A program made the translations under genes and the position numbers. 64,000 nt of DNA from Dongia_B sp964406155 (GTDB lineage Bacteria; Pseudomonadota; Alphaproteobacteria; Dongiales; Dongiaceae). The stretch covers positions 86,502 to 150,501 of the forward strand of contig CAYOQR010000005.1 of the NCBI GenBank assembly GCA_964406155.1, in the 5' to 3' direction. The notes beneath the pieces are model-generated. The model did no database searches. It saw nothing but the letters and a program-made list of their open reading frames with translations, and was not told the origin of the DNA. Shown here in pieces: positions 15,656-22,472 of this stretch; positions within the stretch are counted from its first letter, which is position 1; each line of letters opens with the position of its first letter.

Positions 15656-16377
15656 ACAAGACGATTTTAGTCACAGGTACCAGCAAGGGTATCGGCAGCG
15701 CCATCGCCCGGCGCCTGGCGCAAGATGGCTTCACGGTCGCCGCGCATTACGGCCGCGACCGCGATGGTGCGGCAACGGTCACCGAAGAGATCCGCCAGGC
15801 CGGCGGCACGGCACGCCTGCTGAGCTTCGATCTGGCCGATCGTGCCGCCTGCCGGCAGGCCCTGGAAACCGACATGGCGGAACATGGCGCCTATTGGGGC
15901 GTTGTTCTCAATGCCGGCATCGCCCGCGACGGCGCCTTCCCGGCCCTGGAAGATGCGGATTGGGACAATGTGCTCGGCACCAATCTCGACGGTTTCTATA
16001 ACGTCTTGAAACCAGTCGTCATGCCGATGGTCTCGGCCCGCCAGGGTGGCCGTATCGTCACCCTGTCCTCCATCGCCGGCCTGGCCGGCAATCGCGGCCA
16101 GGTCAATTACAGCGCCGCCAAAGCCGGCATCATCGGCGCGACCAAGGCTTTGGCGATCGAGCTTGCCAAACGTCACATCACCGTGAATTGCGTTGCGCCT
16201 GGCGTTATCGAAACTCAGATGACGTCGGACCTGCCGGTGGAGGAGGTCATGAAAATGATTCCGATGCGCCGCTACGGCAAACCGGAAGAAGTCGCCGCCA
16301 TGGTCGCCTTCCTCTGCTCCGACGAGGCAGGCTATGTGACCCGGCAGGTTTTTTCCGTGAATGGTGGAATGTTCTGA
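15652..16377 (+). CDS. apeQ: 3-oxoacyl-ACP reductase, FabG-like SDR (APE)
   Basis: 241 residues. Nucleotide motif TGTSKGIGSAIARRLAQDGF, structural motif NAGIARDG, catalytic Ser and Tyr/Lys in LSSIAGLAGNRGQVNYSAAK, and the FabG ending VTRQVFSVNGGMF. The Asn-Ser-Tyr-Lys set is complete. It reduces the 3-keto group formed by the ketosynthases, using NADPH by family knowledge. It starts within the end of the dehydratase gene and ends on the first base of the next start codon (TGATG). Confidence 0.9.
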   Translation: MNKTILVTGTSKGIGSAIARRLAQDGFTVAAHYGRDRDGAATVTEEIRQAGGTARLLSFDLADRAACRQALETDMAEHGAYWGVVLNAGIARDGAFPALEDADWDNVLGTNLDGFYNVLKPVVMPMVSARQGGRIVTLSSIAGLAGNRGQVNYSAAKAGIIGATKALAIELAKRHITVNCVAPGVIETQMTSDLPVEEVMKMIPMRRYGKPEEVAAMVAFLCSDEAGYVTRQVFSVNGGMF

Positions 16378-17600
16378 TGCGCCGTGTCGTCGTTACTGGT
16401 ATCGGCGGCATTACCGCCCTGGGAGACAGTTGGGAGACCATCCGCGCCCGGATGGCGCGGGGCGAGACGGCGATCCGCTATATGGCCGACTGGGAACGCT
16501 ATGACGGCATCAATACCCGGCTTGCCGCACCGATCCTCGGCTTTGCCCTGGATGAGACCTATTCGCGCAAGAAGACCCGCACGATGGGACCGGTTGCCCG
16601 CATGTCGGTCTATGCGACGAACCGGGCACTCACCGATGCCGGTCTGCGGGACGATCCGGTCATCACCGGCGGCCGGACCGGTGTCGCCTATGGCTCGTCC
16701 TTCGGCAGTCCCGCCCCGGTCATTTCCTTTGCCGAGCTGATGAATCACGGGCGTTCGAAGACGCTGAACGCGACCAGCTACATCCAGATGATGAGTCATA
16801 CGGCGGCCGTCAATATCGGCCTCTTCTTCGGCGTGACGGGACGTGTCATTCCGACCTCCAGCGCCTGCACCTCCGGCAGCCATGCGCTCGGCTATGCGGC
16901 CGAAGCGATCCGCTGGGGCAAGGCCGATATCATGATCGCCGGCGGTGCCGACGAACTCGACGTCACCCAATCCGCCGTCTTCGATACGCTCTTCGCGACC
17001 AGCACCCGTAACGACCAGCCCGAAGCCTCGCCCCGGCCCTATGATCGCGACCGGGATGGCTTGGTGATCGGCGAAGGCGCCGTTACTTTCGTTCTCGAGG
17101 AGCGCGAACGAGCCCTCGCCCGAGGTGCCCGGATCCATGCCGAACTGATCGGTTTCGGCAGCAACGCCGACGGCAATCACGCCACCCAGCCGCAGGCCGA
17201 AACCATGGCGATTGCGCTGAACCAGGCGCTGGAGGATGCGAACCTGCCCGCCACCGCCATCGGCTATGTCAATGGCCATGGCACGGCGACGGAATGGGGT
17301 GACATCGCCGAGACCCAGGCGACCCACGCGGTTTTCGGCTCGAGAATGCCGATCCATTCCCTGAAATCCTATTTCGGCCATTCGCTCGGAGCCTGCGGCA
17401 CGATGGAAGCCTGGCTCGGCATTGAAATGATGCGTGACGGACAGTTCTTCCCGACCGCCAATCTCGAAAATGTCGATCCACGCTGCGCCGAACTGGATTA
17501 TCTGATGGGTGCACCGCGCTCGCTTGATATCGAGTATTTCATGTCGAACAATTTCGCTTTCGGCGGCCTCAACACATCGCTGATTTTCAAACGGGCATAA
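16377..17600 (+). CDS. apeR: beta-ketoacyl-ACP synthase, second ketosynthase (APE)
   Basis: 407 residues. The catalytic Cys164 is in SSACTSGSHALGYA, His301 in NGHGTATEWGD and His335 in SYFGHSLGACG; NNFAFGGLNTSLIFKR ends the protein. The triad is complete, so this is an active condensing enzyme, distinct from the first ketosynthase. In the described APE pathway one ketosynthase starts on the aryl-ACP and another elongates; which role this has is not visible. ATG 16377 overlaps the TGA of the ketoreductase by one base. It is the last gene of the tight cluster; a 34-bp gap follows. Confidence 0.9.
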   Translation: MRRVVVTGIGGITALGDSWETIRARMARGETAIRYMADWERYDGINTRLAAPILGFALDETYSRKKTRTMGPVARMSVYATNRALTDAGLRDDPVITGGRTGVAYGSSFGSPAPVISFAELMNHGRSKTLNATSYIQMMSHTAAVNIGLFFGVTGRVIPTSSACTSGSHALGYAAEAIRWGKADIMIAGGADELDVTQSAVFDTLFATSTRNDQPEASPRPYDRDRDGLVIGEGAVTFVLEERERALARGARIHAELIGFGSNADGNHATQPQAETMAIALNQALEDANLPATAIGYVNGHGTATEWGDIAETQATHAVFGSRMPIHSLKSYFGHSLGACGTMEAWLGIEMMRDGQFFPTANLENVDPRCAELDYLMGAPRSLDIEYFMSNNFAFGGLNTSLIFKRA

Positions 17601-17634
17601 TCGGTTTCGTCACATTCCAGCAGGAGGAACGATC

Positions 17635-18102
17635 ATGGGTAAGAAAGCTGCCACCTTCGGATTGATCGCCATCGCCTTGGCCGCTACCGGCTGTGCCTCG
17701 GACAAAGCCGGTACCCAATCGACGGCGGATCAGGCCGCCATCGTCAACGCGGCCGACTGGTCGAAGGCGCAGGTGGTGGAAGTCGATCTCGCCAATTATT
17801 CCTTCGCGCCGAGCAACCTCTCCTTCCAGCACGACCAGCCCTATCAACTGCACCTCATCAACAAGTCAGACCATACCCATACCTTCAGCTCCGATACCTT
17901 CTTCAAGGCGATCGCCATGCAGAAGATGACAAAGAACGGTGCCAATGTGAGCACGGCCGATCTGGTCGAGAACATCGAGCTGGCGCCCGGCGACCAGGTC
18001 GATCTCTATTTCATCGCCAACAAGGCCGGCAATTACGATCTCTATTGCGCCAAGTTCATGCACGAGACGATGGGCATGCACGGACAAATCACCGTGATGT
18101 GA
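17635..18102 (+). CDS. cupredoxin-like lipoprotein
   Basis: 155 residues. A lipobox signal (IAIALAATGC) gives a lipid-anchored Cys near residue 20. The rest is a beta-rich cupredoxin domain: VEVDLANYSFAPSNLSF, INKSDHTHTFSS and a C-terminal loop NYDLYCAKFMHETMGMHG. The His after KSD, the Cys in YDLYC and the following His and Met fit a type 1 copper set in order, although exact ligands need a structure. The ATG follows AGGAGGA at good spacing. It sits just after the APE operon on the same strand and could be transcribed with it; a link to the pigment is only suggested by position. Confidence 0.75.
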   Translation: MGKKAATFGLIAIALAATGCASDKAGTQSTADQAAIVNAADWSKAQVVEVDLANYSFAPSNLSFQHDQPYQLHLINKSDHTHTFSSDTFFKAIAMQKMTKNGANVSTADLVENIELAPGDQVDLYFIANKAGNYDLYCAKFMHETMGMHGQITVM

Positions 18103-18187
18103 TGTATGTCGCAGCCAATATCTTGTGCATGATGCATTGTTCCGCCCCGCACTTATTCACCTGCGCAGCCCACAAGAAGGAAATCTG

Positions 18188-18640
18188 ATGACATCGAAAA
18201 TACTTGCCGGCGCAGCTCTGCTGCTGGCCACCGCGATCCTTGGCAGCCATCCGGCCGCGGCGCGCGACACGCGGTATGAGTTGAAGATCGATGACGCGAA
18301 GAAAGATTCGCGCTATGCCGAGAACGTGCCGAATGATGTGGCCTTCTATTTCGCGCAACAGCAACCGCCGAAGCCCGGCAAGGATCTCGGCGAATATGTC
18401 ACCAACCGCAAGACCAATTCCTTCGGCCGCCCCGATGAGGAAGCCTGCCGCTGGGCGATGATCTCTGCCTTGAAGGAACTGCGCGAGCGCGCGCTTGCCG
18501 AAGGCGGCAATGCCGTCATCAATATCGTCAGCTATTACAAGAAGAACGTTTTCGCCAGCGACAGCCTCTATGAATGCCATGCCGGTTCCTTCGTCGCCGG
18601 GGTGGCGCTGAAGGGCACGGTGGTGAACATTCCAAAGTAA
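18188..18640 (+). CDS. conserved small secreted protein (often named excinuclease-like)
   Basis: 150 residues with a clear Sec signal (SKILAGAALLLATAILG...AAA). The conserved core NRKTNSFGRPDEEACRWAM, ALKELRERALAEGGNAVINI, SYYKKN and C-terminal YECHAGSFVAGVALKGTVV is widespread in proteobacteria. It has often been labelled as an excinuclease ATPase subunit although it has no ATPase motif. The GGNAVINI region resembles the YbjQ/DUF74 fold. Two Cys could form a periplasmic disulfide. Function is unknown. ATG 18188 has AGAAGGA upstream. A strong terminator follows. Confidence 0.7.
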   Translation: MTSKILAGAALLLATAILGSHPAAARDTRYELKIDDAKKDSRYAENVPNDVAFYFAQQQPPKPGKDLGEYVTNRKTNSFGRPDEEACRWAMISALKELRERALAEGGNAVINIVSYYKKNVFASDSLYECHAGSFVAGVALKGTVVNIPK

Positions 18641-18666
18641 GAGCCGGCTCAGTCGGTTCAGCCGAA

Positions 18667-18699
18667 AGGCGGTTGCGGGCGATCCGCAACCGCCTTTTT
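18667..18699 (+). terminator. rho-independent terminator
   Basis: A perfect 12-bp stem, AGGCGGTTGCGG and CCGCAACCGCCT, with a 5-base loop, is followed by a short T run. It closes the unit that ends with the small secreted protein gene. Confidence 0.9.
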
Positions 18700-18820
18700 G
18701 ATGCCTGTTTTAAAGTCCCTGGACGGGTCAAGGGCTTCGCGATATAGGCAAATACGATTTGACCTGGGCCGCCCGTACCCAAAGCGGCCGGAGAAACGTT
18801 AACCAACAAAAGTGATTGCT

Positions 18821-20062
18821 ATGCGCGTGCTGGTTCTTGGCGGCGGTGTCATCGGAACATCCAGCGCCTATTACCTGGCCAAGGCCGGGCATGAAGTGAC
18901 GGTGATCGATCGGCAGCAGGGGGCCGGCCTCGAAACCAGTTTCGCCAATGCCGGCCAGGTTTCGCCCGGTTATTCGGCCCCCTGGGCGGGGCCGGGCCTG
19001 CCGCTGAAAGCCATCAAGTGGCTGTTCATGCGCCACCGCCCGCTGGTGATCTGGCCGCAGATGGATCCGGCCTTCTGGCGCTGGGGTATCGCCATGCTGC
19101 GCAATTGCACGACGGCGCGCTACGACCGCAACAAGAGCCATATGGTGGGGATCGCGGAATATAGCCGCGACTGCCTGCGCCAGCTCCGGCAGGATGCCGG
19201 CATCAGCTACGACGAACGCTCCCTGGGCACCCTGCAGCTCTTCCGTAATCAGCAGCAACTGGACGCCACCGCCTCCGATATCGCCATCCTGGAACGCTAC
19301 CGTGTTCCCTATGAAGTGCTGGACCGCGCCGGCTGCATCGCCCGCGAACCCGGCTTGGCCCAGGTCGGCGATAAATTCGTCGGCGGGCTGCGCCTGCCGG
19401 GCGATGAGACCGGTGATTGCTTCAAATTCACGCAAGCCTTGGCTGCACTCGCGACGCAGGCCGGTGTCCGCTTCCGCTACGGCACACGCATCGATGCGGT
19501 CACGACGGATAGCCGAACGGTGACCGGCATCCGCACCGACCAGAACCTGCTGACGGCGGATGCCTATGTCCTCGCCCTTGGCAGTTATTCACCCTTGCTG
19601 CTGCGGCCCCTCGGCATCCGCCTGCCGGTCTATCCGGTCAAAGGCTATTCCCTGACGGCGCGCATCCTGGACGAAACGAAAGCGCCGGTTTCCACCATCA
19701 TGGACGAAACCCACAAAGTCGCCGTCACCAGGCTCGGCGACCGCATCCGGGTCGGCGGCACGGCCGAACTTACAGGCTATAACTTGAAGCTGCGGCAGCC
19801 GCGCCGCGCGGCCTTGGAACATGTCCTGCGCGATCTCTTCCCCGGTGGCGGCGATGTGCCGGGCGCCAGCTTCTGGACCGGCCTGCGACCGATGACGCCC
19901 CATGGCGCGCCGATCATCGGTGCGACTCGATACGCCAACCTCTATCTGAACACGGGCCACGGCACCTTGGGCTGGACCATGGCCGCCGGATCCGGCCGAG
20001 TCTTGGCCGACGTCGTCTCCGGCCGCACGCCGGAAATCGACCTCGCCGGCCTGACTTTGTAA
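18821..20062 (+). CDS. dadA: D-amino acid dehydrogenase (DadA family)
   Basis: 413 residues. The FAD motif is MRVLVLGGGVIGTSSAYYLAKAG with the following acidic VIDRQ. It has the DadA-type FANAGQVSPGYSAPWAGPG, the LPVYPVKGYSLT strand and the C-terminal TGHGTLGWTMAAGSGR signature. It oxidises D-amino acids, by family mainly D-alanine, to keto acids and feeds electrons to the quinone pool at the inner membrane. No racemase is next to it, unlike in E. coli. ATG 18821 is used; an upstream in-frame GTG at 18812 would add three residues. A terminator lies upstream, so it has its own promoter. Confidence 0.9.
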   Translation: MRVLVLGGGVIGTSSAYYLAKAGHEVTVIDRQQGAGLETSFANAGQVSPGYSAPWAGPGLPLKAIKWLFMRHRPLVIWPQMDPAFWRWGIAMLRNCTTARYDRNKSHMVGIAEYSRDCLRQLRQDAGISYDERSLGTLQLFRNQQQLDATASDIAILERYRVPYEVLDRAGCIAREPGLAQVGDKFVGGLRLPGDETGDCFKFTQALAALATQAGVRFRYGTRIDAVTTDSRTVTGIRTDQNLLTADAYVLALGSYSPLLLRPLGIRLPVYPVKGYSLTARILDETKAPVSTIMDETHKVAVTRLGDRIRVGGTAELTGYNLKLRQPRRAALEHVLRDLFPGGGDVPGASFWTGLRPMTPHGAPIIGATRYANLYLNTGHGTLGWTMAAGSGRVLADVVSGRTPEIDLAGLTL

Positions 20063-20347
20063 GGCAAAACCGGGGGCAACAGCGAAATTACCTGGGGAAA
20101 ACTGCGAGAATCGGCCGAAAACGCCGTCAAATAAGCGTTTTCCGGCATGGCCGGTCTTGGAAGCGTTGCCAAGTTACGAGATACTATCCGCGTTATGAGT
20201 GAGTCGCTGAACGCCCCGATAAGGCGTTGCTGACAGGGGAAGAATGGTTCACCCGATCGGATCGCCGAGGATTAAGCCCGGGTCTTGTCTTTGCGGTCGC
20301 GGCGCGATTCTTTCGTTTACGAATCTTTAAAGAGGAGACACGAGTAC

Positions 20348-20692
20348 ATGGCACTTAAAGCATCGAGCAAAGCTGCTCCGAAGGCCGCCGCGAAGGGCGA
20401 GAAGAAAGCCACGCCGGCGACCGTTACCCTGAAGCAATTGGCGGCGGAACTGGCCGCCTCGCACGAGATCCCGAAGAAGCAGTCGGACGCGATCCTCACG
20501 GATCTGGTCGGCCTCGTGGTGAAGAACCTGAAGAAGGGCACCCGTATCCGCATCGCCGGCCTCGGCATCCTGCAGGTCCGCAAGCGCGCCGCCCGCATGG
20601 GCCGTAATCCGGCGACCGGCGAGGCGATCAAGATCAAGGCGAGCAAGAAAATCGCCTTCCGCGCAGCGAAGGAGCTGAAGGAAGCGATCTGA
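20348..20692 (+). CDS. HU-family DNA-binding protein with basic N-terminal extension
   Basis: 114 residues. A Lys/Ala-rich tail of about 25 residues (ALKASSKAAPKAAAKGEKKA) precedes an HU fold (TLKQLAAELAASHEIPKKQ ... GRNPATGEAIKIKASKKIAF ... ELKEAI). The DNA-contacting arm RMGRNPATGEAI is present. HU bends and packages DNA. The extension resembles histone H1-like tails known in some HU relatives. ATG 20348 follows AGAGGAG at suitable spacing; the frame is open to 20285 but without a ribosome site. It is convergent with the membrane subunit gene at 20778 and shares a terminator. Confidence 0.85.
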   Translation: MALKASSKAAPKAAAKGEKKATPATVTLKQLAAELAASHEIPKKQSDAILTDLVGLVVKNLKKGTRIRIAGLGILQVRKRAARMGRNPATGEAIKIKASKKIAFRAAKELKEAI

Positions 20693-20728
20693 TCGCATCT
20701 TTCAGCGGCGCTTAGCGCCGGCACGGAC

Positions 20729-20761
20729 AAAGAGGCAGCACCCACCAGTGCTGCCTCTTTT
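20729..20761. terminator. bidirectional rho-independent terminator
   Basis: A 13-bp perfect stem, AAAGAGGCAGCAC and GTGCTGCCTCTTT, with a 6-base loop, sits between the convergent HU-like gene and the membrane subunit gene. The A run on one side and T run on the other fit termination in both directions. Confidence 0.9.
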
Positions 20762-20777
20762 CATTCCACCCTTTCAT

Positions 20778-21713
20778 TCAGGCAACCGTCGCGCCGTAAT
20801 AGAGCATCACCGTATGGCGGGCCTCGGCGAAGAACAGCCAGCGTTCCGCGAGAACCCCGATCCCGTTGCTGAGGACGGCGACGAGGATGAAGAGGATGGC
20901 CGGCACGGCTGGCAACAGCATTGCCAGGACGATGAGGAGAGCCGGCAGCAGGAAGCCCAGGAAGAGTGCCAGGCGCCGCAATTTCACCGCATGTTTGCGG
21001 GCGATCTGAAAGCCCATCTCCTGCTGCAGATAATTTTCCGACGTATGCGGCGTCGCAAAGAGCCGCACCTTGCCGAGCTCGCCCAGCCCGGTTGCCGTCC
21101 CCACCGTCGAGACCGCCAACGCGCGATCGATCCGATGCCAATAGACCGCCTTCATCACCGCGCCAATCAGCAGCCCGGCAACGGCGATCCATCCCGTTCC
21201 CACCGCACCGTCGAAGAGGCGGCAGAGCCCCGCCAGCCACAAGGCGCCGGTAGCGAGGCCGATCGCGAGGTAACCGACAGGCGTCAGCGGATGACGCCAG
21301 CGCGGGATGGTTTTCAGCGAGGCATAGATCATCGCCGTGCAGAAAATTGTCAGCACGGCACTGACCGCCAACAATATTCCCGCCCAAGGGAGGATGCGCT
21401 GCACGAAAACCCAGGCGATCGCCATGATCGCAGCAGGAATGTAGGTCACCAGCGACATCACGCCTTCGCGGGAGAGCCAAGAGCTGCGCCATTGCGAGAA
21501 AGCGCGCCAGGCGCGTTCGGGATGGCCGAGATGGAAGGTGGAGGCGAGCAGGCCGGCGGTGATCATCAGCAAAGCGAGAGCGAAAGCAGCGAGAGCGAAC
21601 CAGCGATCCGCCGGCAGATAACCGCCGACGCTGAGCAGGCCGAGCCAGAACAACAGGCCGTAGCCGCCGCCTGATGCGGTGGTGAAGAAGATCACGGAAT
21701 AGGCGGGATTCAT
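20778..21713 (-). CDS. DmsC/SoeC-like membrane anchor subunit
   Basis: 311 residues with about eight transmembrane helices, for example GLLFWLGLLSVGG, WFALAAFALALLMITAGLL, AAIMAIAWVF and FLLPALLIVLAMLLPAVPAIL. The His/Glu-rich loops (STFHLGHPERAWRAFSQW) and RLFATPHTSENYLQQEMGF are typical of the DmsC/SoeC family that binds quinone and anchors the catalytic subunits. It is the third gene of the leftward operon, 9 bp after the iron-sulfur subunit. It ends beside a shared terminator. Confidence 0.8.
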   Translation of the reverse strand: MNPAYSVIFFTTASGGGYGLLFWLGLLSVGGYLPADRWFALAAFALALLMITAGLLASTFHLGHPERAWRAFSQWRSSWLSREGVMSLVTYIPAAIMAIAWVFVQRILPWAGILLAVSAVLTIFCTAMIYASLKTIPRWRHPLTPVGYLAIGLATGALWLAGLCRLFDGAVGTGWIAVAGLLIGAVMKAVYWHRIDRALAVSTVGTATGLGELGKVRLFATPHTSENYLQQEMGFQIARKHAVKLRRLALFLGFLLPALLIVLAMLLPAVPAILFILVAVLSNGIGVLAERWLFFAEARHTVMLYYGATVA

Positions 21714-21722
21714 GCGGCGGCC

Positions 21723-22472
21723 TTAGCGGGAGAGGAGATTGTCGACCCAGCGGAGGAAGGGGTGGAGTTTTTCCGGGTCGGTTTTTATCGGGGGTAACGC
21801 AGGCGAAGCGATCGCGGCCTGGCGGGGGCGCGGGGGGAGATATTTGTTGGTGGGGCGGTAGCCGAGTTCGGGCATCAGATCGTAGCCGCCCCGCTCGGCG
21901 ACCAGCCGGGAAACCTCGGAAGCAGGATCGGCGAGGTCGCCGAAATGCCGGGCCGAGGTGGGACAGGTGGAGACGCAGGCCGGCACCCGCTCGGTCTCGG
22001 GCAGGTTGTCGTTATAGATCCGGTCGATGCAGAGGGTGCATTTCTTCATCACCCCGACATCTTCATCAAACTCACGCGCACCATAGGGACAGGCCCAGGA
22101 ACAGAGCTTGCAGCCGATGCATTTGTCCTCGTTGACCAGCACGATGCCGTCCTCGGCGCGCTTGTAGGAGGCGCCGGTCGGGCAGACGGTGACGCAATCC
22201 GGCGTCTCGCAATGCAGGCAGGATTTCGGGAAATGCACCGTCCGGCCGCAGCCGCCAGGACTTTCAGGCTCGACCTCGAAGGTATGGATGCGGTTGAACC
22301 AGACGCCGCTCGGCTTGTCGCCATAGGCCAGGAGATCGGTCAGCGGCGCCATGTGGCCGCCGGTATTCCATTCCTTGCAGTTGACGGCGCAGGCATGGCA
22401 GCCGACGCAGATATCGAGATCGATGACGAGGCCGAGGCGGCGCGGCGCCGGATTGTCGGGCAATGAGGTCAT
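21723..22472 (-). CDS. iron-sulfur subunit (DmsB/SoeB-like)
   Basis: 249 residues. Four ferredoxin-type cysteine groups are visible: CVGCHACAVNCKEWN, CLHCETPDCVTVCPTGA, CIGCKLCSWACPYGA and CTLCIDRI...CVSTCPTSA. These bind four Fe-S clusters and pass electrons between the molybdenum subunit and the membrane anchor. It starts directly after the stop of the molybdenum subunit with no gap (TAG then ATG), so it is translationally coupled. The C-terminal tail is Pro-rich (KYLPPRPRQ) as in this family. Confidence 0.9.
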   Translation of the reverse strand: MTSLPDNPAPRRLGLVIDLDICVGCHACAVNCKEWNTGGHMAPLTDLLAYGDKPSGVWFNRIHTFEVEPESPGGCGRTVHFPKSCLHCETPDCVTVCPTGASYKRAEDGIVLVNEDKCIGCKLCSWACPYGAREFDEDVGVMKKCTLCIDRIYNDNLPETERVPACVSTCPTSARHFGDLADPASEVSRLVAERGGYDLMPELGYRPTNKYLPPRPRQAAIASPALPPIKTDPEKLHPFLRWVDNLLSR

